Source: Aquabacterium sp.
Lineage (GTDB): Bacteria > Pseudomonadota > Gammaproteobacteria > Burkholderiales > Burkholderiaceae_C
Reading direction: 5' to 3'
Assembly (NCBI GenBank): GCA_030654555.1
Contig: JAURXG010000342.1
Location: 1-11,481, forward strand
Length of the DNA stretch: 11,481 nucleotides
Within the stretch, counting starts at the first letter, position 1. Each line of letters begins with the position of its first letter. The notes beneath the pieces were generated by a model. That model saw only the letters and a list, made by a program, of their open reading frames with translations. It did not search any database and was not told where the DNA came from. The position numbers and the translations under genes were made by a program. Shown piece after piece: positions 1 through 7,400 of the stretch.

Positions 1-432
1 CGTGGCCGAGATGCCCAGTTCGTCGCGCGCATGCGCACCGATGGCGTCGTGCGCCATCAGCTGCTCGGCCACCTGGGTGGCCAGCGACGGCGCCAGGCCC
101 CGCGCGATGTAGATGGCCGCCAGCTCGCGCTGCTCGGCGGCAGGGTCCTTCTCCAGTTCGGCACGCTCGCGCGCGAGGTCGGCCTGTTCGGTGTCGGCCT
201 GCGAGTGCACCGACACGTACTCACCCGCGGCCATCGACATCGCGCCGGCCACCAGGCCGGCCACACCGGTCAACAGCACCTGGGCCGACGACGCCTGGGC
301 AGCGGCCACGCCGACCACCAGGCTGGCGGTCGAGACCACGCCGTCGTTGGCGCCCAGCACCGCGGCGCGCAGCCAGCCGATGCGGTCGCTGCGGTGTCGC
401 TCATGGTGGGTGCTGGGTCGCATGCAGCGCAT
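1..432 (-). CDS. VIT/CCC1-family iron/manganese transporter, N-terminal part (runs off window)
   Basis: My translation of the minus strand gives 144 residues with no stop, continuing past base 1. The VIT1/CCC1 family moves Fe2+ or Mn2+ across membranes, and bacterial members sit in the inner membrane. The opening HHERHRSDRIGWLRAAVLG followed by ANDGVVSTASLVVGV (about residues 20-45) is the hallmark first helix, with the pore-type Asp at D30. A second helix (about 52-75) carries M65, M67 and the GEYVS motif at 70-74. A charged Glu-rich stretch follows (E89-E103, ERAELEKDPAAEQREL), matching the cytosolic metal-binding domain of the family. Usual length is roughly 230 residues, so the remaining helices lie outside. 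The ATG at 432 has GAGGG 7 bases upstream (440-444). An in-frame ATG at 474 lacks a ribosome binding site, and one at 423 is possible. It is divergent from the ferritin-like gene, which suggests linked iron handling. Family call is firm; the metal is inferred. Confidence 0.9.
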   Translation of the reverse strand, partial: MRCMRPSTHHERHRSDRIGWLRAAVLGANDGVVSTASLVVGVAAAQASSAQVLLTGVAGLVAGAMSMAAGEYVSVHSQADTEQADLARERAELEKDPAAEQRELAAIYIARGLAPSLATQVAEQLMAHDAIGAHARDELGISAT

Positions 433-621
433 GTTAGCGCCCTCGGCAGGCCAGCCGTCGGTCCGCTGGACCATCGGCGACGGCAACCCCGACGCGGTGC
501 TGTCCTACAGCCCGAGGTGTCCGGCGCCGATGGCCGGCGCGTGCCCGCCTTCCTACAGTGCGTCATCAGGCTGGCGGTCTGCCAGCACAAGGCAACCGCC
601 ACCGTTCATCCAGGAGTGCCC
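433..621. promoter_or_regulatory. Divergent intergenic region between VIT-type and ferritin-like genes
   Basis: These 189 bases separate two genes read away from each other, so both promoters must lie here. I see no convincing sigma-70 -35/-10 pair. The 8-mer TCCTACAG occurs twice in the same orientation, at 503-510 and 551-558, 48 bases apart. The second copy is 64 bases upstream of the ferritin-like start. These could be promoter elements or regulator half-sites. No Fur-box-like AT-rich sequence is visible. Assignment as a regulatory region rests on gene arrangement. Confidence 0.5.
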
Positions 622-1197
622 ATGTCCCATCCCAAAGAACCCAGCAACGTCACGCCGCTCACCTTGGCGGAGAACGGCCGCATGCAGCTCAACGCGGCCG
701 GCCTGGAGGCCGCGCGGCGCAGCCTGGACCAGGGCGCGGTGACACCGAGCTACGGCCCCTGGCGCGCCGACATCATCCAGCTGCTCAACGACTCCCTGGC
801 CACCGAGCTGGTGTGCGTGTTGCGCTACAAGCGCCACCACTTCACCGCCGAAGGCCTGGCCTCGCCGAAGATCGCCGAAGAGTTTCTGGTGCATGCCAAC
901 GAGGAAGCGGCGCACGCCGATCGTCTGGCCAAGCGCATCGTGCAGCTCGGCGGCGAGCCCGACTTCTCGCCCGATTCCCTGAGCAAGCGCAGCCATGCCA
1001 GCTACGACGAATCCACCGACCTGAAGGCCATGATCAAGGCCAACCTGATCGCCGAACGCGTGGCGATCGAGGCCTACAGCCAGATCATTGCCCTGATCGG
1101 CGACAAGGACTCGACCACCCGGCGCCTGCTCGAGGACATCCTCGCCGACGAGCAAGGCCATGCCGACGAGCTCAAGGACTGGCTGGCCGCGGGCTGA
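622..1197 (+). CDS. Ferritin-like (bacterioferritin-type) diiron protein
   Basis: A 191-residue four-helix ferritin-like protein. All six ligands of a bacterioferritin-type ferroxidase centre can be placed: E62, E95 and H98 (NEEAAHAD), E145 (AERVAIEAY), E177 and H180 (DEQGHAD). It therefore probably oxidises Fe2+ and may store iron or detoxify peroxide in the cytoplasm. The residue after E95, where bacterioferritin has its haem-ligating Met, is Ala (A96), so haem binding at that site is unlikely. The first ligand Glu is at 62 rather than about 18, giving an N-terminal extension of about 44 residues. The reading frame is open further upstream, but the ATG at 622 has AGGAG at 612-616 and the extension beyond it has no family resemblance. 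It is divergent from a VIT-type transporter and followed at 63 bases by a BON lipoprotein gene without an intervening terminator. Whether it forms a 24-mer or a Dps-like 12-mer cannot be told. Confidence 0.88.
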   Translation: MSHPKEPSNVTPLTLAENGRMQLNAAGLEAARRSLDQGAVTPSYGPWRADIIQLLNDSLATELVCVLRYKRHHFTAEGLASPKIAEEFLVHANEEAAHADRLAKRIVQLGGEPDFSPDSLSKRSHASYDESTDLKAMIKANLIAERVAIEAYSQIIALIGDKDSTTRRLLEDILADEQGHADELKDWLAAG

Positions 1198-1260
1198 TCG
1201 CCTGCCGCCGCCGCCCCTCTCGCCCCTCACTTTTCGCAACCCACCCCAAGGAGTTCCACC

Positions 1261-1575
1261 ATGAACACACGCCATTCGATCGTCGCCGCCGTCACCGCCC
1301 TCGTGCTGCTCACCACCGCAGGCTGCGCCGTCACGCGCGGCCAGGAAAGTGTCGGCGCCTATGTCGACGACACGGCCATCACCACCGCGATCAAGGCACG
1401 CTACGTCGAGAGCGCGGCGGTCGACACGCTGAGCATCAAGGTCGAGACGCTCAAGGGCACGGTGATGCTCTCGGGCTTCGCCAAGGACCAGGCCGAGAAG
1501 AATTCGGCCGAGTCGCTGGCCTGGAAGGTCGGCGGCGTGAAGGCCGTCAAGAACGAGATCGCCGTGCGCCCCTGA
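1261..1575 (+). CDS. BON-domain lipoprotein (OsmY-like, small)
   Basis: A 104-residue protein with a short basic N-terminus, a hydrophobic stretch and the lipobox LTTAGC ending at C22, so it is probably exported and lipidated. Residues about 35-104 form one BON domain: a DDTAITTAIKARYV helix, then VDTLSIKVETLKGTVMLSG, where the conserved Gly of the strand-turn is seen, then a second helix and a GVKAVKNEIAV strand. BON domains are thought to bind phospholipid or envelope surfaces, and OsmY-type members are induced by osmotic and stationary-phase stress. OsmY carries two BON domains; this protein has one. AAGGAG at 1248-1253 lies 7 bases before the ATG. It sits between the ferritin-like and CsbD-type genes on the same strand, which fits a general stress operon. 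The envelope role is inferred from the family. Confidence 0.9.
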   Translation: MNTRHSIVAAVTALVLLTTAGCAVTRGQESVGAYVDDTAITTAIKARYVESAAVDTLSIKVETLKGTVMLSGFAKDQAEKNSAESLAWKVGGVKAVKNEIAVRP

Positions 1576-1584
1576 ACCCGACGC

Positions 1585-1613
1585 GACCCGGGCCGGCACA
1601 TGGCCCCGGGGAC
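1585..1613 (+). other. GC-rich imperfect hairpin between BON and CsbD-type genes
   Basis: CCCGGGCC and GGCCCCGGG flank a short loop around 1587-1610 and can pair with one bulge. No T-run follows, so it is unlikely to stop transcription. It might stabilise the upstream message end or be chance in GC-rich DNA. Confidence 0.25.
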
Positions 1614-1648
1614 CGCCTCTCCTTCATCCACCACCAAGGGACACCGAC

Positions 1649-1885
1649 ATGAACTGGGACCAGATTCAAGGCAATTGGAAACAAATCACCGGCAAGGCCA
1701 AGGAGCAATGGGGCCAGCTGACCGACGACGACCTCGATGTCGTCGCCGGCCGCCGCGACCAGCTGGCCGGCACGATCCAGGAGCGCTACGGCGTGGCCAA
1801 GGACGAAGCCGAGAAGCAGCTCGCCGAGTGGCAGCGCAAGGCCAGCGACAGCTGGTTCACGACGGTCGACAAGACCAAGTCCTGA
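1649..1885 (+). CDS. CsbD-family stress protein
   Basis: A 78-residue soluble, highly charged protein. The start MNWDQIQGNWKQITGKAKEQ and the later GRRDQLAGTIQERYG (about residues 34-48) are the standard CsbD/YjbJ pattern: a WDQI-x-GxWKQ-x-xGKxKE opening followed by a D-x-LxGxxQxxYG repeat. CsbD-family proteins are abundant under general stress in many bacteria, but no biochemical activity is established. The tail KQLAEWQRKASDSW is predicted helical. AAGGGA at 1636-1641 precedes the ATG by 7 bases. It is the last gene of the ferritin-like/BON/CsbD run and is followed by a strong intrinsic terminator. The length is slightly above the family's usual 60-70 residues. Family identification is firm; a role in stress tolerance is inferred. 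Confidence 0.93.
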   Translation: MNWDQIQGNWKQITGKAKEQWGQLTDDDLDVVAGRRDQLAGTIQERYGVAKDEAEKQLAEWQRKASDSWFTTVDKTKS

Positions 1886-1917
1886 CCCCGCGGGCTGCCC
1901 GCCGGGCCCGGACGGCG

Positions 1918-1965
1918 GCCGCCCCGGCCGCGGCCCTCATCGGCGCCGTGGCCGGGGCGGCTTTT
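1918..1965 (+). terminator. Rho-independent terminator after the CsbD-type gene
   Basis: GCCGCCCCGGCC (1918-1929) pairs perfectly with GGCCGGGGCGGC (1950-1961) across a 20-base loop, and TTTT follows at 1962-1965. This is a 12-bp, nearly all-GC stem ending the plus-strand unit. In the opposite direction no T-run follows the hairpin, so it should act mainly on plus-strand transcripts. The T-run ends at the last base of the converging regulator gene. Confidence 0.85.
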
Positions 1966-2657
1966 CAGTCGAATTGCGCGCGGTAGGCCGCCAGGTCGGC
2001 GGCGTAGCAGCTGCAGGCCGCCCGCTCCAGGCCGGCACGGTCCAGCACCGTGAGCTCGCCCCGGTGGTAGGTGATCAGGCCCTGGCGCTGCAGCGCGCCC
2101 GCAGCGGCCGTGATGCCCACGCGGCGCACCCCCAGCATGCCGGCCAGGAACTCGTGCGTCACATGGAATTGCTGCGCATGCGCCCGGTCCTGGCTCATCA
2201 GCAACCAGCGCGCCAGGCGCGGCCCGATCAGGTGGAAGCGCAGGCAGGCCGCGGCGCTGGCCATCTGCGCCATGCGCACGAACAGGAAGCGCTTGACGCA
2301 GCGCTGCAGCGGCATGCTCAGCGCCAGCTCGCGCCGGAAGGCGCCGCCCTCTACGCGCCACGCAGCGCCCGGCCCCTGCACCAATCCGCGCTGCAGCACG
2401 GTCTCCACACCCAGCAGCAGCGTCGCCCCCATCAGGCCTTCGCGGCCCACCATGCCCACCTCGAGGCTCGGGTGCGCGTCGATCTGCATCACCAGCGAGA
2501 TGAAGCTGTCGACCGGAAAGTACACATGGGACAGCGCGTCGCCGCGTTCGCACAGCACCTGGCCCCGCTGCAGCTCGACCGCCTGGCACACCGACAGCAG
2601 GCGGGTGCGATCGGCCGGGGGCAGCAGTTCGATCAGGCGGTTCTGCGCGGGGGGCAT
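1965..2657 (-). CDS. Crp/Fnr-superfamily transcriptional regulator
   Basis: A 230-residue protein with an N-terminal cyclic-nucleotide-binding-type beta barrel (about 20-130; RGQVLCERGDALSHVYFPVD and GMVGREGLMG) and a C-terminal winged helix-turn-helix (about 165-205; HVTHEFLAGMLGVRRVGIT, then AAGALQRQGLI). The Arg-Ser pair that holds cAMP phosphate in Crp is not present at the expected place (GPGAAWRVEG instead), and there is no N-terminal Cys cluster as in Fnr, so the signal is unknown. The C-terminus has C215 and C217 (ACSCY), of unclear use. The start at 2657 was chosen because family similarity begins there and GGAG lies 10 bases upstream; the frame is open further upstream but those residues look non-coding. 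It is divergent from the OmpA-family gene and convergent with the CsbD-type gene, and could control either side or itself. Superfamily assignment is firm; targets are unknown. Confidence 0.9.
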   Translation of the reverse strand: MPPAQNRLIELLPPADRTRLLSVCQAVELQRGQVLCERGDALSHVYFPVDSFISLVMQIDAHPSLEVGMVGREGLMGATLLLGVETVLQRGLVQGPGAAWRVEGGAFRRELALSMPLQRCVKRFLFVRMAQMASAAACLRFHLIGPRLARWLLMSQDRAHAQQFHVTHEFLAGMLGVRRVGITAAAGALQRQGLITYHRGELTVLDRAGLERAACSCYAADLAAYRAQFD

Positions 2658-2682
2658 CACGGGGCATCTCCGGCGATGAACA

Positions 2683-2701
2683 CCGGCGCGGGGCGCGCCG
2701 G
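2683..2701 (-). repeat. Perfect 8-bp inverted repeat in the regulator's leader
   Basis: CCGGCGCG, a 3-base GGG loop, then CGCGCCGG. It lies 26-44 bases upstream of the regulator's start codon and would form a compact RNA hairpin in its leader if transcription starts further upstream, or an operator on DNA. No T-run follows it in either direction, so it is not a classical terminator. Confidence 0.45.
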
Positions 2702-2962
2702 CACATCGCCCATGGGCTGGAGTCGCCCAGTATGTTGTGGCCGGCGGCCTTGCACTGTCTGCCACCGCACAGAGGCGCCGGGCCGGCAGCGGGACGACCG
2801 TACGCCCATTTTGAGCGCTAGGGCATGCACGGCGCTGCACGCGGGCGCACCAGGGTTCGTCATCGCACAGACGCGCGGCCGGCCATCCCCTACAAACAAG
2901 CCCTGAACACCAGGCGCGGTCGGTTTCCACCACCAGCGCTCGGCGACTCCGGCACCCCGCAC

Positions 2963-2972
2963 GGAGCGCTCC
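2963..2972. repeat. 10-base palindrome upstream of the OmpA-family start
   Basis: GGAGCGCTCC is a perfect palindrome ending 17 bases before the ATG at 2990. It is too far away for its GGAG to be the ribosome binding site. It could be a small operator or a chance occurrence. Confidence 0.25.
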
Positions 2973-2989
2973 AGATCCGAAAGCAAGTC

Positions 2990-4177
2990 ATGTCACAGCA
3001 TCCCAAGCTCCACCTCCTCGCGCTGGCCGCCGTTGCCGCGCTGATCGCCGCACCGGCGCAGGCACAGTCCGCTGCCAGCGACAGTTATTACTACCTGGGC
3101 ATCGGCGGCGGCCAGTCGCGCGCCAGCGCCGACGACGGCCGTGTCAACCAGAACCTGCTCGGCGCCGGCGTGGCACCGCTGGACATCCAGCACCACGGTC
3201 GCCATTCGGCCTACAAGGTGTTCGGCGGCTACCAGTTCAACCGCTACTGGGGCGCCGAGCTGGGCTTCTTCAAGCTGGGCCGCTACGGCTTCGATGCCAC
3301 CACGGTGCCGGCCGGCACGCTCAGCGGCGAATACCGCGTGCAGGGCATGAATGCCGACCTGGTGGGCACCCTGCCCCTGACCGAGAACCTGTCGGCGCTG
3401 GGCCGCGTGGGCGTGACCTACGCCCGCACCCGTGCCGAGTTCAACGGCACCGGCGCCGTGGTCGTCGCCAATCCGAGCGCCTCCGACCGCGAAGCCAATG
3501 CCAAGGTCGGCCTGGGGCTGCAGTACGCGATCGGCAGTTCGCTGCTGCTGCGCGGCGAGGTCGAGAACTTCCGCGTCAGCGACACCCAGGGCAAGCACAA
3601 CCAGGTGGCCATGTACAGCGTGAGCCTGGTCATGCCCTTCGGCCGTGCGCCGACCGCGTCGCGCACCGCCTACGTGGCACCCGCCTATGTCGCACCGGCC
3701 CCGGTGCCCGCGCCGGCACCGCAGCCGGTGATCGTGGTGGTGCCGGCCGCCGCAGCGGCGCCGGTGGTGGCTGCAGCCCCGAGCGCCGCGCCCGAGCGCC
3801 GCCGCGTGAGCTACAGCGCCGCGTCGCTGTTCGGCTTCGACCAATCGGCCCTGCGCCCGGAAGGCAAGGCCGCGCTCGACACCTTTGCCGGTGAGTTGGC
3901 CGGTGCGCGCTTCGACAAGGTCACGGTCGAAGGCCATACCGACCGCCTGGGCAGCACGGCCTACAACCAGACGCTGTCGCAGTCGCGCGCCGATGCCGTC
4001 AAGTCCCACCTCGTCACGGCCGGTCGCATCGACGCGGCCAAGGTCACCGCCGTGGGCCTGGGCGAGACGGGCCCCGTGACGCTGCCCGACCAGTGCAAGG
4101 GTGCGGCGACGGCCCAGGTCATCGCCTGCCTGCAGCCAGATCGCCGCGTGGTGATCGAAGTCACCGGATCGCGCTGA
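2990..4177 (+). CDS. OmpA-family outer-membrane protein with peptidoglycan-binding domain
   Basis: A 395-residue exported protein. A signal peptide (HLLALAAVAALIAAPAQA) should be cut after A25. Residues about 32-220 are an OmpA-type eight-stranded barrel (YYYLGIGGGQS, KVFGGYQFNRYWGAELGFF, ending SVSLVMPFG). A Pro/Ala/Val hinge with YVAPAYVAPAP repeats follows (about 222-270). Residues about 275-395 are an OmpA C-terminal domain: FGFDQSALRPEG, GHTDRLGS and LSQSRADAV. D318 and R333 match in spacing the diaminopimelate-binding Asp and Arg of E. coli OmpA. C369 and C380 (DQCKG, IACLQPDRR) probably form a disulfide loop. It anchors outer membrane to peptidoglycan and may be a slow porin. The start is placed at the signal peptide; its ribosome binding site (GAAAG at 2979-2983) is weak. 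Its TGA overlaps the ATG of the next small ORF (TGATG), suggesting coupled translation into the glucan synthase unit. Confidence 0.93.
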   Translation: MSQHPKLHLLALAAVAALIAAPAQAQSAASDSYYYLGIGGGQSRASADDGRVNQNLLGAGVAPLDIQHHGRHSAYKVFGGYQFNRYWGAELGFFKLGRYGFDATTVPAGTLSGEYRVQGMNADLVGTLPLTENLSALGRVGVTYARTRAEFNGTGAVVVANPSASDREANAKVGLGLQYAIGSSLLLRGEVENFRVSDTQGKHNQVAMYSVSLVMPFGRAPTASRTAYVAPAYVAPAPVPAPAPQPVIVVVPAAAAAPVVAAAPSAAPERRRVSYSAASLFGFDQSALRPEGKAALDTFAGELAGARFDKVTVEGHTDRLGSTAYNQTLSQSRADAVKSHLVTAGRIDAAKVTAVGLGETGPVTLPDQCKGAATAQVIACLQPDRRVVIEVTGSR

Positions 4178-4437
4178 TGTCCGCGGGCGCGTTCGGCACG
4201 GGCGCTGCGGCGGGCGCGCCCCGTTGGAGCACCACCTCCTACGGTGACACCACGGACACCGGTCCGCAGGCGCTGACGGCGCTGGGCGAGCATGTCTCGC
4301 TGTGCCGCGCCGCCAGCAGCCGCTTCAGCCGCCTGCACTGCGGCGCGCTGGCGGTGCACGGCCTGGTGGCCGCGCGCTTCGTCACCACGCTGGCGGTGGT
4401 GGCTGCGCTGATCGGCGCCGTGCTGCTGGTGGTGTAG
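4177..4437 (+). CDS. Small hypothetical protein with one C-terminal membrane helix
   Basis: An 86-residue ORF that I do not recognise. Its ATG overlaps the OmpA-family stop (TGATG at 4175-4179), which favours translational coupling; there is no good ribosome binding site. The N-terminal half is Gly/Ala/Thr-rich and soluble. The middle has basic residues and two Cys (CRAASSRFSRLHC). The last 20 residues, about FVTTLAVVAALIGAVLLVV, form a clear membrane helix ending at the TAG. Third positions are strongly G/C, as in its neighbours, which supports real coding. The TAG is in the same frame as the downstream glucan synthase, only GCC lying between it and the GTG start. It may be a separate small inner-membrane partner of the synthase, or the N-terminal membrane segment of a synthase reading frame split by an amber codon. 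Confidence 0.55.
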   Translation: MSAGAFGTGAAAGAPRWSTTSYGDTTDTGPQALTALGEHVSLCRAASSRFSRLHCGALAVHGLVAARFVTTLAVVAALIGAVLLVV

Positions 4438-4440
4438 GCC

Positions 4441-7400
4441 GTGGCAGCACGCGGCCTGCAGCGCCTGCTGCCCGAGGCGCCGCGCGCGCTGTGCCGCATG
4501 CTCGACCCTGGCGCCGGCGCCTTGCAGCCGCCGGTGCGCGCCGAGGTCTTCGGCCCCGAGCGCTTCGCGCAGCACGGCCGCAGCCTCGGCCTCACGCACG
4601 CGGCCGCGCGGGCCAACCGCAGCGATGCGGGCTTCTTTCCACGCCTGCGCAGCAACATCCGCATGCTGCGGCAGGCCCAGCGCTACATCGGCGGGCAGGC
4701 CGCCACCGGCTATGAGATCAGCCCCGCCGCCGAGTGGCTGCTGGACAACTTCCACCTGATCGACACCCAGCTCGCGGCGATCCACGACGGATTGCCGCGC
4801 AGCTACTTTCGCCTGCTGCCGGTGCTGCAGGACGAGCCGCTGGCCGGGCTGCCGCGGGTCTACGGCGTGGCCTGGGCCTTCGTGGCGCACACCGACAGCG
4901 CCTTCGACGAAGACCTGCTGGTGCGCTTCCTCGGCGCCTACCAGGACAGCCGCGAACTGCAGCTGGGCGAGCTGTGGGCGCTGCCCACCACCTTGCGGGT
5001 GGTGCTGATCGAGAACCTGCGCCGCCTGGCCGAACGGGTGGCCACGCAGAAGGCCGCGCGCGAGGCCGCCAACCTGTGCTGCGACCACATCGGGCAATGG
5101 TCGGGCCCGGCACTGGCGCGGGTGCATGCGCTGGTGGCGCAGCGCGGCGCTGGTGCCACCTTCATCGCCCAGGTGATGCAGCGGCTGCAGTACCGCAGCG
5201 TGGCCGGCGGGGCGCATGCCGAGGCGCGCTTCCCGGCCTCGGTGCAGGCCTGGCTGCAGGCGATGGGGCCCGAGCTGCCGGCACTGCAGCAGCAGCAGAG
5301 CGCCGACCAGACCGCCGACAACCTGAGCGTGAGCAACGCGGTGACCTCGCTGCGCGCCATCAACGACGCCGACTGGCCCGACATCGTGGCCCGCACCAGC
5401 CCGCTGATGCGGCTGATGCTGAGCGCGCCGCTGTTCGCCGCCGAACACACCACCACGCGCGACCAGACGCTGCACGACATCGAGCGCCTGGCCCGGCGCA
5501 GCGGCCAGGGCGAGGGAACCGTGGCCCGGGCCTTGCTGAACCTGATGCATGTCGACCCGTCGGCCCAACTCGCAATCGACGCGTCCGTCGAGCCTGCCCC
5601 GGATCGGTTGATGGCTTCGTACTGGCTGCGGGGCGCCGGCCAGGCCGCGCTGGCGTCGGCACTCGGCCTGGCCGACGGCGTGCGCCGCCGCTTGCTGCGG
5701 GCGGTCAGGCATGCCGCCCTGCCCCTGTACCTGGGCGGCGTGGTCGCCGGCACGCTGGCGCTGGTGGCGGGCCTGCTGCAGCACCAGGGCGTGGCGCTGG
5801 CCACCGGGCTGGGGGCCTTGACCGCCCTGCTGATGCTGCTGCCCGCCTCCGAGGCGGTGGTGGCGGTGATCCACCGGCTGATCAGCGAATCGGTGCGCCC
5901 GAAGCACCTGCCGCGCCTGGCGCTGGCAGGCGGCATCCCGCTCGAGCACCGCGTGATGGTGGTGGTGCCGGCGATGCTGACCAGCGCCGCGGGCATCGCC
6001 CGCCTGGCCCACCGCCTGCACCTGCACGCGCTGGCCAACCCCGAGGTGCATGCGCAGTTCGCGCTGCTCACCGACTGGGGCGACGCCGACGCCGCCCAGG
6101 CCCCCGACGACGACGCGCTGCTGGCCGAGGCGGTGCGCGCGGTGGCGCAACTCAACGCCGGCGCGCCCGCCGACGCAGGGGCGCCGCCGCGCTTCCTGCT
6201 GCTGCACCGGCGGCGCCAGTTCTGTGCCACCGAGGCGCGCTGGCTGGGCTGGGAGCGCAAGCGCGGCAAGCTCGAGCAGCTGGTCGCCGCCCTGGCCGGC
6301 GAGGCGGTCCACGACTTCATCGACCTGGGCGCGCTGTCGCACATCGCGCCGGGCACGGCCTACCTGCTCACGCTCGACAGCGACACCCAGCTGCCGCCGG
6401 GCAGCCTGCACGACCTGGTGGGCGTGGCCGCGCACCCGCACAACCGGCCGCAGCTCAGTGCCGACGGCCGGCGCGTGCTGACGGGCTACGGCATCCTGCA
6501 GCCGCACCTGGTGACGCCGCTGCCGATGCCGGCCGAGCTGACGCCCTACCACGGGCTGTTTGCCGGCCAGTGCGGCATCGATCCCTACAGCGCCGCCAGC
6601 TCCGAGGTCTACCAGGACCTGTTCGGCGAAGGCTCGTTCACCGGCAAGGGCCTGCTGCAGGTGCAAGCCGTGCACGCGGTGCTGGGCGGGCGGCTGCCCG
6701 AGGGCCGGGTGCTCAGCCACGACCTGCTCGAAGGCTCGCTGGCGCGCTGCGCGGCGGTGACCGACGTCGCGCTGATCGAGGACGCGCCCTTCCACGCCGA
6801 CGTGGCGGCCTCGCGCCTGCACCGCTGGACGCGCGGTGACTGGCAGCTGCTGCCCTTCCTGCTGCAGCCGCGGCGCTTTCCGCTGGCGGCGGTCAACCGC
6901 TGGAAGATGCTGGACAACCTGCGCCGCTCGCTGGTGGCGCCGGCCGCGCTGGGGCTGCTGGTGTTGTCGATGGCCGCCGGCGGCCTGTCGCCGCTGAGCG
7001 CCGTGCTGCTGGTGCTGGCGGCCTTTGCCGCCGGCCCGCTGATGGGCGCGGTGGCCGGCTTTGCGCCCAGCCGCGACAGCGTGGCCAAGCGGCACTTCTA
7101 CCGCGCCGCGGCGGCCGATGGCGCGCGCGCGCTGAGCGGCGCGCTGTGGCATGTCACGCTGCTGCTGCAGCACGCGCTGCTGGCCGGCGATGCCATCGTG
7201 CGCACGCTGTGGCGCATGGCCGTCAGCCGGCGCCACCTGCTGCAGTGGACCACCGCCGACGCCGCGCAGGCCGCGGCGCAGACCACGCTGGCCGGCAGCC
7301 TGCGCCAGCACCGGGCGGTGCCGCTGCTGGCGGCCGCGCTGCTGCTTGCCCTGCTGGCCGGCGCGGCCGTGGCACCGGCCTGGGCGGTGGCGCTGTGCCT

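Larger units (their letters stand above)
2658..2989. promoter_or_regulatory. 332-base divergent intergenic region, regulator / OmpA-family gene
   Basis: No gene is supported here; it must hold the promoters for both flanking genes. Visible elements are a perfect GC inverted repeat at 2683-2701, a 16-base TGT-N10-ACA sequence at 2756-2771 that resembles a degraded Crp-type site, a palindrome GGAGCGCTCC at 2963-2972, and CCCCTACAAACAAG near 2887-2900, which partly resembles the TCCTACAG repeats upstream of the ferritin-like gene. TTGCAC at 2750-2755 could be a -35 element, but no matching -10 is 16-18 bases downstream. None of these is strong alone. Confidence 0.4.

Noticed and set aside
31..621. 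Upstream extension of the ferritin-like frame to base 31
   Set aside because: The extension is Arg/His/Gly-rich shadow sequence of the minus-strand VIT-type gene. The ATG at 622 with AGGAG is far better supported.
553..1599. A 348-codon minus-strand open frame across the ferritin-like and BON genes
   Set aside because: No domain recognised, and both sense genes have family motifs and ribosome binding sites.
2756..2771. TGT-N10-ACA as a functional Crp/Fnr operator
   Set aside because: Only the outer three bases of each half match; the GA/TC inner bases are absent, so it is not listed as its own feature.
2658..2933. Upstream extension of the Crp/Fnr-type regulator frame to 2933
   Set aside because: The added residues show no family similarity, and the start at 2657 gives the usual length of about 230 residues.
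4734..6839. A 701-codon plus-strand open frame in another frame over the ndvB 5' half
   Set aside because: Ala/Arg/Gly-rich translation without motifs; it overlaps the recognised GT84 domain in the true frame.
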